From the NCBI GenBank assembly GCA_944323645.1, contig CALUTE010000003.1, positions 62,001 to 126,000 of the forward strand: a stretch of 64,000 nt of DNA. Reading direction: 5' to 3'. Under the pieces are notes generated by a model. The model saw nothing but the letters and a program-made list of their open reading frames with translations, ran no database searches and was not told where the DNA came from. Origin of the DNA: an uncultured Helicobacter sp. GTDB lineage: Bacteria > Campylobacterota > Campylobacteria > Campylobacterales > Helicobacteraceae. The number at the start of each line of letters is the position of its first letter. Within the stretch, counting starts at the first letter, position 1. Below, piece after piece: positions 55,654 to 64,000 of the stretch. The position numbers and the translations under genes were made by a program.

Positions 55654-56163
55654 TTAGCAAGATTCCAAAGAGACTATATCTGCCCCTTCTAGCTTTAAGA
55701 GTGCTTTCTTTTTTTCTAACCCTCCAGCATATCCTCCAAGCCCATTTGTAGCTACAACACGATGACAAGGGATAATAATGGAAATTGGGTTCTTTCCTAC
55801 AGCAGCACCCACTGCACGCGGAGCTATTTTGCGCCCTGTTTGTTTTGCAAGGTATTGCGCAATCTCACCATATGTACATACTTCACCATAAGAAATCCTC
55901 TGAAGTGCTTGCCACACACTAAGACAAAACGAGGTTGCCTGCAACTCGAGATCACATGTGTATTTTTGATTTTTTCCTAAAAAATAATCCTCTAGCCATC
56001 TTTTTGTTTGAGTAAGGATATCTATTTCTTTTTCTATACGAGTACTTGGTAAAGATCTTGCAAAATATTTCTGCCCAACAAAATATAACCCGACAAGCTT
56101 TTGCTTATTGCTTGCTAAAAATATCTCGCCAAGAGGTGAATCATATGTGCTAACAAAAACCAT
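55654..56163 (-). CDS. ogt: methylated-DNA--protein-cysteine methyltransferase
   Basis: A suicide repair enzyme that takes the alkyl group from O6-alkylguanine. It has about 169 residues. The active-site motif is IIIPCHRVVATNGLGGYAGG near 135, preceded by the DNA-binding RISYGEVCTYGEIAQ near 87 with APRAVGAAVGKNP. GAGG lies 6 bases before the ATG at 56163; a TTG at 56175 is the alternative. It stands alone, convergent with cheW and divergent from yebC. Confidence 0.95.
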   Translation of the reverse strand: MVFVSTYDSPLGEIFLASNKQKLVGLYFVGQKYFARSLPSTRIEKEIDILTQTKRWLEDYFLGKNQKYTCDLELQATSFCLSVWQALQRISYGEVCTYGEIAQYLAKQTGRKIAPRAVGAAVGKNPISIIIPCHRVVATNGLGGYAGGLEKKKALLKLEGADIVSLESC

Positions 56164-56305
56164 ATATAGCCTCAAATTTTGTTTTTAGACTTATAGCTGC
56201 TCCCCACTTAAAAAATGATAAAGATTTCATATTCTATAATATGCTCTTTCATAGACACTAGATTTTACGATAAAACCTAGTGTTAGATTCTACCAAAGGA
56301 CTATA

Positions 56306-57028
56306 ATGGGAAGAGCATTTGAATACCGTAGAGCAGCCAAAGAAAAGCGCTGGGATAAAATGAGTAAGATTTTTCCCAAACTTGCCAAAGCTATTACTAT
56401 GGCAGCCAAAGAAGGTGGGGGTGACCCAACAATGAATGCCAAACTACGCACTGCCATAGCTAATGCTAAAGCGCAAAATATGCCAAAAGACAACATTGAT
56501 GCGGCAATAAAACGTGCAAGTGGTAAAGATGGGCAATTTAGTGAAATCACTTATGAGGGCAAAGCTGCTAATGGCGTATTAATCTTTATAGAATGCACTA
56601 CAGATAACCCTACGCGTACAATTGCTAATATCAAAAGCTATTTTAATAAAACTCCTGGAAGCCAGATTGTACCCAATGGCTCACTAGAATTTATGTTTGC
56701 GCGCAAAAGCGTATTTGAATTTGCGAGACCAAATTCTTTAAGTTTGGAAGATTTGGAGCTAGCACTTATTGATTATGGTTTGGAAGAATTAGAATCCATA
56801 AATGATGACGAAGGAGAGTTTCTTGTTGCCTATGGAGACTATAAAGACTTTGGCACACTCAATGAAGGGCTCGAATCATTAAAAATTACCCCAAGAAAAG
56901 CCACACTGCAACGCATTCCAACAAGCCCTATCACACTAAATGAAGAGCAAATCAACGAACTTGAAAAACTGCTAGATCGAATCGAAGAGGACGATGATGT
57001 GCAAGCAGTCTATACAAACCTGGCATAA
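56306..57028 (+). CDS. yebC: YebC/PmpR family protein
   Basis: A protein of 240 residues with the family start [20 protein letters not shown], then [20 protein letters not shown] and [16 protein letters not shown], and an acidic C-terminus. Members act as transcriptional regulators or, in recent work, as factors that relieve ribosome stalling. AAAGGACTATA precedes the ATG. It is transcribed alone and converges on the P-type ATPase. Confidence 0.95.
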   Translation: MGRAFEYRRAAKEKRWDKMSKIFPKLAKAITMAAKEGGGDPTMNAKLRTAIANAKAQNMPKDNIDAAIKRASGKDGQFSEITYEGKAANGVLIFIECTTDNPTRTIANIKSYFNKTPGSQIVPNGSLEFMFARKSVFEFARPNSLSLEDLELALIDYGLEELESINDDEGEFLVAYGDYKDFGTLNEGLESLKITPRKATLQRIPTSPITLNEEQINELEKLLDRIEEDDDVQAVYTNLA

Positions 57029-57065
57029 TACGATATTAGAATTTCTATAAACTCCAACCTAAAAT

Positions 57066-59180
57066 CTATGCGCGCATAGTCCGCATAGCATTTGCCAAAG
57101 CAATAAGCGCAACACCCACATCACCAAAAACAGCCTCCCAAATGCTTGCTACACCTAGCGCACCAAGTACCATAAATGCTGCCTTAATACCAAGCGCAAA
57201 GATAATATTTTCATAGATAATGATTTTTGTCTTTTTAGCAATTTTGATAGCACGCAAAAGTGATTTTAACGAATTATTTAGGACAATTACATCAGCATTA
57301 TGACGCGAAATATCACTACCACTCCCCATAGAAATACCAACATCTGCAAGTGCTAGCGTTGGTGCATCGTTTATGCCATCGCCTACAAATCCAGCCTTAC
57401 GAAGTGTGCGCTCTTTTAATGCAAAAAACTGCTTAGCTTTATCTTGTGGCAAAAGCTCACTATAGTATGCTATATGTAGTTTATCACCGACAATTTTACA
57501 AGGATACGCACCATCACCACTTAAAATCACTGGCTCAATGCGAAGACGTTTTAATTCATCTATTACTTCGATTGCCTCATCTTTTAACTCATCAGCAATC
57601 AAAATATAGCCTAAATACTGTTTATCTCGACTAATATGAACAACTGAACCTTGAATGTCGCACACATCATGAGAAATATCAAACTTATGTAGAATCTTAT
57701 CATTACCCGCAATAACCTCGTGATTGCCACAGACTGAACGTACTCCAAGCCCCGATAACTCTTCAAATTCACTGATATTATGCGTATGCCCTAAATTATC
57801 ATAAGCACTTTTAATGCTTTGTGCAATAGGGTGGGAAGAGAGATCTTGCGCACACTTGGCAAATCCAAGTACTTCCGCTGCGCTTACGCCATCTTGTGGA
57901 ACAACCTTAGCCACCTTGAATACACCCTTTGTAAGCGTGCCAGTTTTATCGAATCCAAGCAAAGAAAGCTGACTTAGTGCCTCAAGATAGTTAGACCCCT
58001 TGATAAGCACGCTAGCACGACTACAAGCAGCAATCCCTCCAAAATACCCAATAGGAACAGAAATCACAAGGGCACAAGGGCAACTCACCATAAGCATAAC
58101 AAGCGCACGATATATCCAATCTTGTAGATTCTGCCCAAATACAAAGGTTGGTATAATAACCATAAAAAGCGCAATCATAAGAACAGCTGGTGTATAATAA
58201 CGCGCAAAGGTTGTGATAAAATTTTCAGTACGGGATTTTTGTGTTGTAGCATTATTAATAAGATCAATGATTTTAGCCATTTGGCTCGTTGTATAAGGCT
58301 GTTCGACCTTAAGGCGTACTGCATTGTTTAGAGCAATGCTTCCAGAGAGAATCTTATCTTGTTTTTTGGCAGTATTTGGCAAAGATTCTCCACTAAGAGC
58401 TGAAATATCAAAACAAGCCTCTTCCTCAAGCAACACAGAATCTACTGGCACCATTTCACCAGCATATACGATGATTTCATCTCCAACGACAAGATCCTTA
58501 GCTTCTACAGGATACACACCATCTTGTTGCACTCTATGACCAAGTGGCGGGGTAAAATTTGCCAGCGAACCTATTGCTTGTTTTGAGCGCTTGATACTAA
58601 GATTCTGCAAATATTCGCCTGCAGAAAAAAAGAGCATAATACTCACTGCCTCTTCCCAAGCATCAATGCAAAATGCCGCCATAGAAGCAATTAACATAAG
58701 GATATTTTCATCAAAAAATTCATAGCGTTTAAAGCTCTTTAGTGCTCCTTTGAACACCTCACGTCCAGCAATAATATAAATAGAAATCCAAAAAACCTTA
58801 AGACAAAACATAAAAAATTCATAATCTCCATAGCTACAACCCTCATTAGCAAGTGGCTTAATAGCATAGTATTCTACGCCAATGCTGCCCAAAAATAGCA
58901 CAATAAGCACAATAAGTAGCACTAATTCCTTGTTGATAAATGTGTATTTTGTATGCTTTATGGTTGTTGTAGAGCTAGAATCTAAAGGGCTGATGCGCAC
59001 TTTTGGCTCAATGTTTGCAATGACTGCAAGTACTTTTTGCATATCATCACAGTCAATTAAGAGTTTATTGTTTGCAAAGCTTATTGATACAGTGCGCACA
59101 CTTTTTTCTTTGCGTAAAGCGTTTTCTAGTTTATTTGCGCAATTTGCACAATCAAGATTTTCTATAAGAAATTGTTGCAT
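57066..59180 (-). CDS. cadA: heavy-metal P1B-type ATPase (CadA-like, Zn/Cd/Co efflux)
   Basis: A protein of 704 residues. The N-terminal metal-binding domain has NLDCANCANKLE (CxxC near 10). Transmembrane helices follow, with the CPC motif in MVSCPCALVISVPIG near 365, the phosphorylation site DKTGTLTKG near 412, and the hinge GDGINDAPTLALADVG near 600. The CPC plus the HMA form and the overall match to H. pylori CadA favour Zn/Cd/Co export, but copper transport cannot be excluded by motif alone. It is an inner-membrane efflux pump; in H. pylori the orthologue also supports urease function. Confidence 0.9.
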   Translation of the reverse strand: MQQFLIENLDCANCANKLENALRKEKSVRTVSISFANNKLLIDCDDMQKVLAVIANIEPKVRISPLDSSSTTTIKHTKYTFINKELVLLIVLIVLFLGSIGVEYYAIKPLANEGCSYGDYEFFMFCLKVFWISIYIIAGREVFKGALKSFKRYEFFDENILMLIASMAAFCIDAWEEAVSIMLFFSAGEYLQNLSIKRSKQAIGSLANFTPPLGHRVQQDGVYPVEAKDLVVGDEIIVYAGEMVPVDSVLLEEEACFDISALSGESLPNTAKKQDKILSGSIALNNAVRLKVEQPYTTSQMAKIIDLINNATTQKSRTENFITTFARYYTPAVLMIALFMVIIPTFVFGQNLQDWIYRALVMLMVSCPCALVISVPIGYFGGIAACSRASVLIKGSNYLEALSQLSLLGFDKTGTLTKGVFKVAKVVPQDGVSAAEVLGFAKCAQDLSSHPIAQSIKSAYDNLGHTHNISEFEELSGLGVRSVCGNHEVIAGNDKILHKFDISHDVCDIQGSVVHISRDKQYLGYILIADELKDEAIEVIDELKRLRIEPVILSGDGAYPCKIVGDKLHIAYYSELLPQDKAKQFFALKERTLRKAGFVGDGINDAPTLALADVGISMGSGSDISRHNADVIVLNNSLKSLLRAIKIAKKTKIIIYENIIFALGIKAAFMVLGALGVASIWEAVFGDVGVALIALANAMRTMRA

Positions 59181-59282
59181 CTTAATAACCTTATAAAGGG
59201 GTTTATAGAGATAAATATCAGCAGCTATCCTATATTGAAAAAAATAATGAATGAAAAATCATATCGTGCAAGAATTATGTGC

Positions 59283-59596
59283 TGGCTTGGTATAAGCCGA
59301 GTTCTGTCGAGGGTGGCTATTTGTCTAGGATATGTTTCACAACACATCTCAAGCGAAGAGCAAAATTTAAGACATATACCAAAGCTCTTCTTGCTACAGA
59401 TTGGGTTTGCATAGACAAATCTAATTGCTTAGATTCCGGTAAGCTCTTACCTCACCTTTTCACCCTTACCTTAATTTGAGGCGGTTATTTTCTGTTGCAC
59501 TTTCCCTTAGGTTACCCTAGCCATTCGTTAAATGGAATCTTGTCTTTGTAGCTCGGACTTTCCTCTCACTAACGCGAGCAACCACCACCAAACCAA
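59283..59596 (-). ncRNA. rnpB: RNase P RNA
   Basis: On the minus strand the hallmark GAGGAAAGTCCGAGCTAC occurs near the 5' end and CAGAACTCGGCTTATA near the 3' end; these are the conserved cores of bacterial RNase P RNA. The ends are set by helix P1: TGGTTTGGT at 59587-59595 pairs with ACCAAGCCA at 59283-59291 over nine bases with one G-U. About 314 nucleotides is a normal size for Campylobacterota. It is the ribozyme that matures tRNA 5' ends. It lies between yceI and the P-type ATPase, with its own promoter. Confidence 0.95.
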
Positions 59597-59606
59597 CACA
59601 AGGAGT

Positions 59607-59612
59607 ATTATA
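59607..59612 (-). promoter_or_regulatory. extended -10 box of rnpB
   Basis: TGCTATAAT on the minus strand ends 11 bases before the P1 helix begins, which fits a transcript start near 59597-59600. Confidence 0.65.
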
Positions 59613-59685
59613 GCAAATTTTGTTCGGGATTTACATCAGAGAAAGAAGTGTAAAATCCAGACTCTAGTAGAGCCTAGATTTAAAT

Positions 59686-60240
59686 CTATTCAGAAGCTTC
59701 AATCTGGATTCTAATAAGAACCTCATCGCTTACTGCTGCATTTGCTGTACTGCTACCTACCTTAAAATCTTTGCGATTGATTTTACCTTCAAGCTTTAGA
59801 GCAATAATTTGCTTTTTTGTCATTGTATTTTGTACGGGACCCTTAATTACCGTATCAAACACAACAGGCTTTGTGATACCACGAATCGTTACATCAGCGG
59901 TAAGTTTATTATCTTTAAAAGATTTCATCACAAGCTTGGCATTAGGGTATTTCTTGGAATCAAAAAAATCCGGCGCATTAAGATGCTTATCGCGAGATTC
60001 ATTTTTTGTATCAACAGATTGAATCTCTACCTCACCCTCTAATGCAGTAAGTGTTTTGTTATCCTCATCAAAGTCGATCGTACCGGTGAATTTATTAAAA
60101 GCACCATCAACATCACTAATCAGCATATGCGTAACTTGAAAATTAACTGCAGAATGTGTTGTATCAATATTGTAGGGCTTTGCAAAGCCAACACTTAAGG
60201 CAAGAGCAAGAATCGAGCTAACAACAAACGTTTTTTTCAT
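59686..60240 (-). CDS. YceI family periplasmic protein
   Basis: A protein of 184 residues with a signal peptide (ending near GFA). The mature lipocalin-like domain starts YNIDTTHSAVNFQVTHM and shows GAFNKFTGTIDFDEDN, HLNAPDFFDSKKYPNAKL and DVTIRGITKPVVFD, the YceI pattern. Members bind isoprenoid or polar lipids in a barrel. H. pylori HP1286 is the counterpart as I recall. The stop codon overlaps a 14-base palindrome (TAGATTTAAATCTA, 59675-59688). Confidence 0.94.
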   Translation of the reverse strand: MKKTFVVSSILALALSVGFAKPYNIDTTHSAVNFQVTHMLISDVDGAFNKFTGTIDFDEDNKTLTALEGEVEIQSVDTKNESRDKHLNAPDFFDSKKYPNAKLVMKSFKDNKLTADVTIRGITKPVVFDTVIKGPVQNTMTKKQIIALKLEGKINRKDFKVGSSTANAAVSDEVLIRIQIEASE

Positions 60241-60320
60241 AGTATGTCCTTTTTGTAGTTTATGCCTTCACAGCAAAGGAGATTTTATTCTATGAGTACT
60301 TAATATCCTATTAAGTTTGC

Positions 60321-60326
60321 TATAAT
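60321..60326 (+). promoter_or_regulatory. extended -10 box of tsaD
   Basis: TGCTATAAT, 41 bases before the tsaD ATG, divergent from yceI. Confidence 0.55.
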
Positions 60327-60367
60327 GCTCAAATGCCATATCACTCCTAATATCCTAAGGAATATCA

Positions 60368-61489
60368 ATGATTTTAAGCATAGAAAGTAGTTGTGATGAT
60401 AGCTCACTTGCTATCACAGAAATAACAAATGCCAAGCTGCTTTTTCACCAAAAAATTTCTCAAGACAATATTCACAGCCGCTATGGTGGTGTCGTTCCTG
60501 AAATTGCTTCAAGACTCCATACACAATCTCTACCAACCATTCTAAAACAAGCCAAAGAGTTTTTGGGCGATTTTAGTAAGCTTAAAGCAATTGCTGTTAC
60601 TACAGAACCAGGGCTTTCGGTAAGCCTAATTGAAGGGCTAATGATGGCGAAAATGCTTGCTCTTAGTCTGCAGATTCCCCTTTTAAGTATCAATCATCTT
60701 ATTGGGCATTTTTATTCTCTATTTATCAACCAACAACAAGCAATCTTTCCTATGAGTGTGCTATTGGTTTCAGGAGGGCATACACAAATTCTACGCGCAC
60801 ACGATCCTGCACACTTTGAAATCATTGCCCAAAGTAGCGATGATAGCTTTGGTGAAAGTTTTGATAAGGTTGCAAAAATGCTGGGATTAGGATACCCTGG
60901 AGGTCCAATCATAGAATCTTATGCCAAACAATATCCTAAGCACCTAACACTTGCTCCGTTGCCCCTACCACTAAAAAACAAGCAATCGCTGGGATTTAGC
61001 TTTTCTGGGCTCAAAAATGCAACTCGACTCCTAATCGAATCTCTAGAAAATAAGCATATATCACACCACATAGATTCTATCCAAACAACAATACCTAAAA
61101 AATCTAATTCTACTTACACAGAATCTAAAAACGCACAAAAGCTACAATTTGTCTGTGCTTCGTTTCAGCAGGCAGCGATTGCACATATTTGTAACCAAAT
61201 TGAGCGCTATTTCAAACAGAGTGTATCAGGTAAAAGGGTGTTGGATTTTGCGATTGTTGGTGGTGCAAGTAGTAATCTCGCATTACGTAGCGCAATAGAA
61301 ACGCTGTGCCATACATTTGGTGCCAGACTTCATCTTGCGCCTTTAGAATTTTGTACAGACAATGCAGCAATGATAGGACGTGCCGGAATCGCAGAATACC
61401 AAGCAAGACACTTTATGGATATAGAGCGTCTTGATATATCCCCAAGAAGTACAACAAAGTTGCTCTATCAAGCAAATACAATCTACTGA
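60368..61489 (+). CDS. tsaD: tRNA N6-threonylcarbamoyladenosine transferase TsaD
   Basis: Transfers the threonylcarbamoyl group to A37 of ANN-reading tRNAs with TsaB and TsaE. It is 373 residues. The N-terminus ILSIESSCDDSSLAI is the ASKHA nucleotide motif; INHLIGHFYS near 105 carries the metal-binding histidines; VSGGHTQILRA near 132 and GESFDKVAKMLGLGYPGGP near 165 follow. A Gln/Ser/Asn-rich insert lies at about 235-258. AAGGAATATCA precedes the ATG. It overlaps the convergent lolA by 7 bases. Confidence 0.97.
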   Translation: MILSIESSCDDSSLAITEITNAKLLFHQKISQDNIHSRYGGVVPEIASRLHTQSLPTILKQAKEFLGDFSKLKAIAVTTEPGLSVSLIEGLMMAKMLALSLQIPLLSINHLIGHFYSLFINQQQAIFPMSVLLVSGGHTQILRAHDPAHFEIIAQSSDDSFGESFDKVAKMLGLGYPGGPIIESYAKQYPKHLTLAPLPLPLKNKQSLGFSFSGLKNATRLLIESLENKHISHHIDSIQTTIPKKSNSTYTESKNAQKLQFVCASFQQAAIAHICNQIERYFKQSVSGKRVLDFAIVGGASSNLALRSAIETLCHTFGARLHLAPLEFCTDNAAMIGRAGIAEYQARHFMDIERLDISPRSTTKLLYQANTIY

Positions 61490-62028
61490 ATTATATCAAC
61501 ATTTGGTGGTATGACAAAAGAAAATTCTTCATCTTTAATAGGTATATTAGTCTGGACATTGTTAAAAACAATCTCAATAGTGTTGTCAAATTCGTCTTGG
61601 AAGGTAATTGTAAAATCTTTTTTATTGTGGTAGGTTAATACATAGTTTGTATCATTAAATGCAGCAAGATACGTGCCATCCTTTTGCAAACGCGCTTCGT
61701 GTAGAATGCGGAGAAAATCTATCTTTTGTCCAGTTTTACTTATACTCACTTGCTCTAAAAATGGCTCATATACAAGCACCTGATTACCATCAATATAAAT
61801 TTCTTTTTTCGTTGGTTTTTCATAGATCCATTTGGCTTTGTGTGTCCTATCGGAATTTTGCTTAATATAAAAAACACCACTATATAGAAGTGTATTATCC
61901 TGACTTGTGGTCTTTTGAATAAATGTAGCTCGCATCGAGTTAAAATCTACCTCTAAAGCACATAAACTAACCCCAGCGCCTATAAGCACCACAAAAGCAC
62001 AAAAGCAGAATCTAAGTGTCTGTACCAT
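61483..62028 (-). CDS. lolA: outer-membrane lipoprotein carrier protein LolA
   Basis: A protein of 181 residues with a signal peptide (about 1-24, hydrophobic up to VSLCA). The mature part contains MRATFIQKTTSQDNTLLYSG then VFYIKQ and KAKWIYEKPTKKEIYIDG, the typical LolA beta-sheet with the QKT and W-x-YxxP elements. It ferries lipoproteins across the periplasm from LolCDE/F to the outer membrane, which fits the lipoproteins encoded nearby (Pal and the LpoB-like protein). slyD begins upstream on the same strand. Confidence 0.9.
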   Translation of the reverse strand: MVQTLRFCFCAFVVLIGAGVSLCALEVDFNSMRATFIQKTTSQDNTLLYSGVFYIKQNSDRTHKAKWIYEKPTKKEIYIDGNQVLVYEPFLEQVSISKTGQKIDFLRILHEARLQKDGTYLAAFNDTNYVLTYHNKKDFTITFQDEFDNTIEIVFNNVQTNIPIKDEEFSFVIPPNVDIIQ

Positions 62029-62037
62029 TGTTATTTA

Positions 62038-62589
62038 TTAGTGACAACCACAAGAATGACCGCCTCCACCACAACAGCCGCCACTATCGTGTGTTTCATT
62101 ACTACCACATCCGCAACCACTACTACAACCCCCAGCTCTTCCTTGCATAATCTCTTCTGCTGTTGCTTCACGCATATCAGCAATCTCAACATCAAACAAC
62201 AAAGTCTTACCTGCTAGAGGATGGTTATAATCAATCATTACGCTTGTATCACTAAAATCCTTGACAATAACCTGCACCGTCTGCCCATCTTCTGCCTGTC
62301 CAAAGAGTGTCATTCCTTTTTCAAGTGATATCCCTTCAAATTGATCTCTTGGTACTTCTTGTAAAAAATCTGCCTGATAAACACCATATGCATCTTCTGG
62401 GGCAATAGAAAGATTAAGTTTATCACCTTTTTTTGCACTTGCCACAGCCTTTTCAAGCCCACTAATCACCTGCCCTGCACCAAGCAAAAATTCCAGCGGT
62501 CTAGAATCTAGATTGCTATCAATCACCTCTTGTGTTTGGGCATCTTTAACTTCATACATTATTGCTACAACTTGACTTGGAGAACTCAT
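62038..62589 (-). CDS. slyD: SlyD FKBP-type prolyl isomerase with metal-binding tail
   Basis: A protein of 183 residues. The FKBP part (about 1-70 and 125-150) shows FLLGAGQVISGLEKAVASAK and APEDAYG; the IF chaperone flap lies in between. The last 30 residues are packed with Cys, His and Gly (CSSGCGCGSNETHD, then HSCGCH), a nickel- or zinc-binding tail. In H. pylori SlyD helps deliver nickel to hydrogenase and perhaps urease. It is placed next to cpoB and pal exactly as in H. pylori. Confidence 0.95.
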   Translation of the reverse strand: MSSPSQVVAIMYEVKDAQTQEVIDSNLDSRPLEFLLGAGQVISGLEKAVASAKKGDKLNLSIAPEDAYGVYQADFLQEVPRDQFEGISLEKGMTLFGQAEDGQTVQVIVKDFSDTSVMIDYNHPLAGKTLLFDVEIADMREATAEEIMQGRAGGCSSGCGCGSNETHDSGGCCGGGGHSCGCH

Positions 62590-62598
62590 CTTTTTCCT

Positions 62599-63447
62599 TT
62601 ATGATTTATTTTTTAGGTTTTTAGCCTTTTTGCCTTGTTCTGAATCTGGATACAACTTAATCAGTGTATCTAAAAACTTATTGTAATTTTCCATATCTTT
62701 AGAATACCTAAAAGACCAAGCGGTATGCCACAAAAGTATTGGCATATAACTAGCTTTATCATCTAACGCAACACTTTTTTTATACATACCAATAGCTTCT
62801 TTAAATCGACCTAGCTGATACTCAATCTCACCAAGCATATAGAGACACGAGGCATTTTTGTAGTTGTTTTGTACAAGCCATTCATAACGTTCTTTTGCCT
62901 CATCAAGCTTTTTATTTTGATAAAGTTTTTTTGCTTCTTCATGGATTTCTTTATTGCTAAGATTCTTGAATGTTTTTGGCTTATCAGTTTTTTTGGCTTT
63001 GCTAGTTTCTTTAGATTTAGATTCTGCTTTACCTAGCGCATTAAGCTCATTTAAAATATCTTGATTAAGCTTTGTCGTAAGTGCGGTTAGATCTTTTATT
63101 GTGGCATTGAGCTTTTCAATCTCACCACTCATTGTTGCAATAGTTTGATTCTGCATCTCAAGACTTGCTTGCAACGCTTGGATTTTAGTTTCTTGCTGGC
63201 TTGTTAAGTCTAATAAATTTTTGATTCGCAGAGCCTGCCCATCTAAAACGCTCTGTAACCCCTCTTGGGATTGTTCAAGCACTTGGATTCTTGTACTATA
63301 ATCAATCGCTAGATTCTCAAGATTCTTACTGGCAGACTGAATGCTTTTAAGCTGTTTTTTTGTTGCGCCACTTTGTAGTTCAAAAGCAGAAGGCTCTGCT
63401 ATAAGATATGTGCCAAACAAACACAAAAGCAAGATAAAACGCAACAA
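62599..63447 (-). CDS. cpoB: Tol-Pal system TPR protein CpoB (YbgF-like)
   Basis: A protein of 282 residues with a signal peptide (ending near LIA), a coiled coil (about 30-130; LNATIKDLTALTTKLNQDIL), a Lys/Ser-rich linker and a C-terminal TPR domain (about 160-280; EAKKLYQNKKLDEAKERYEW, YMLGEIEYQLGRFKEAIGMY). CpoB links outer-membrane constriction by Tol-Pal to peptidoglycan synthesis. It follows pal by 44 bases on the same strand. Confidence 0.92.
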   Translation of the reverse strand: MLRFILLLCLFGTYLIAEPSAFELQSGATKKQLKSIQSASKNLENLAIDYSTRIQVLEQSQEGLQSVLDGQALRIKNLLDLTSQQETKIQALQASLEMQNQTIATMSGEIEKLNATIKDLTALTTKLNQDILNELNALGKAESKSKETSKAKKTDKPKTFKNLSNKEIHEEAKKLYQNKKLDEAKERYEWLVQNNYKNASCLYMLGEIEYQLGRFKEAIGMYKKSVALDDKASYMPILLWHTAWSFRYSKDMENYNKFLDTLIKLYPDSEQGKKAKNLKNKS

Positions 63448-63491
63448 AGCTCTACTCTCCTATACTCTTATCCACTTATTTTTGGGTATAA

Positions 63492-63998
63492 CTACTCTGC
63501 TAACCTAATATCGGAGCGTCGATTTTTTTGGTAGCACTCTTTTGTTTTATCCGTACAAACTGGCTTGCTCTCGCCAAAACTCACAACACGAATGCCGTCT
63601 TTATTGATACCTTTTACCACAAGCGCCTCGCGTACCGCAATAGCACGTTTAGTACCAAGGGCATAGTTGTATTCATCTGTACCAAACTCATCAGTATTGC
63701 CCTCAATCACAACCTGATAGTTCGCTCTAGAACTAATATTGCTAGCAGCTGCGTCTACAACTGACTGCATATCTTGACGAATATTGTATTTATCAAAATC
63801 AAAATACACACTATTCACCGAATCAACTTCAATAGTACCGCCATTCCCAGATGAAGATGTATTATCTGAATCAACAGGTTTTGATGGCTGACTTTGCGAT
63901 GAATCACCATCGCTACCAACATTAACTTTCTTGTCTGGACAACCTGTGAGCATAAAAAGTGCCGCAAAAACACTCAATACTATAGCTTTATTTGTCAT
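63492..63998 (-). CDS. pal: peptidoglycan-associated lipoprotein Pal
   Basis: A protein of 168 residues with a lipobox LFMLTGC (lipidated Cys about residue 20), an Asn/Ser/Asp linker and an OmpA-like domain: VYFDFDKYNIRQDM near 70, VVIEGNTDEFGTDEYNYALG near 95 and REALVVKGI. The aspartate and arginine of the NTDEFG...R segment contact diaminopimelate. Pal tethers the outer membrane to the cell wall. The ATG sits two bases from the window end, so its Shine-Dalgarno is outside; tolB is expected upstream. Confidence 0.96.
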   Translation of the reverse strand: MTNKAIVLSVFAALFMLTGCPDKKVNVGSDGDSSQSQPSKPVDSDNTSSSGNGGTIEVDSVNSVYFDFDKYNIRQDMQSVVDAAASNISSRANYQVVIEGNTDEFGTDEYNYALGTKRAIAVREALVVKGINKDGIRVVSFGESKPVCTDKTKECYQKNRRSDIRLAE

Positions 63999-64000
63999 AG

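Noticed and set aside
1-64000. CRISPR array or insertion sequence
   Set aside because: I saw no regularly spaced direct repeats, no cas-like gene, no transposase motif and no terminal inverted repeats.

Overview
The window looks like chromosomal DNA of a Helicobacter species, more like an enterohepatic member than H. pylori. Many products and pairings are those I know from Helicobacter: a KchA-type potassium channel next to L28 (rpmB), cheV-cheAY-cheW, slyD-cpoB-pal, lutABC, an HP0268-type small nuclease next to miaB, and uvrD beside a giant YhdP/AsmA-like protein. A purL gene for de novo purine synthesis, a bacteriohemerythrin and a trans-aconitate-methyltransferase-like enzyme argue against H. 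pylori itself. The base composition is AT-rich and the genes are tightly packed. Assignments rest on reading motifs; no database was searched.

Layout. 1-8.8 kb: mutS2 (cut by the window edge), an unknown exported protein, then a leftward block of a Na/Pi transporter, atpZ-like, hemL, a K+ channel and rpmB. 9-16.4 kb: a degenerate trypsin-like exported protein, a cyclophilin, an acyltransferase-pilM-pilN-pilO operon, nusA, the HP0268-type nuclease and miaB. 16.4-22.1 kb: an accessory island made of one huge broken gene on the minus strand, with LPD3-like and barnase/EndoU/RelE-like toxin domains. It is a decayed polyvalent protein of a phage or conjugative element. 22.1-24 kb: two tandem outer-membrane barrels behind a T14 tract. 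24.3-29 kb: lysE, lutABC, bioB. 29.1-34.9 kb: hemerythrin with a zinc ribbon, an HdeD-like protein, addB, a small barrel, truA and an LpoB-like lipoprotein. 34.9-44 kb: ppsA, purL, a META-domain protein, a membrane protein, an apparently solitary adenine methyltransferase, a Tam-like enzyme, a MerR regulator and a small protein. 44-51.6 kb: uvrD, YhdP-like, mltG and an LpxH/LpxJ-like phosphoesterase. 51.6-57 kb: cheV-cheAY-cheW, ogt, yebC. 57-64 kb: cadA-type ATPase, RNase P RNA, yceI, tsaD, lolA, slyD, cpoB, pal.

Functional themes. Envelope upkeep is prominent (lolA, pal, cpoB, LpoB-like, mltG, YhdP-like, LpxH/J-like, yceI), as are lactate use with gluconeogenic entry (lutABC, ppsA), DNA repair and recombination (mutS2, addB, uvrD, ogt) and chemotaxis signalling.

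The most striking sequence-level signal is a strong excess of the heptamer AGATTCT/AGAATCT on both strands, in all reading frames and between genes. One pair forms a perfect 16-bp inverted repeat inside a gene. Other notable points are pilM-pilN-pilO without any pilin gene in view, a homopolymer lying in the shared 5' ends of two divergent genes, and the multiply broken toxin-bearing polyvalent gene.
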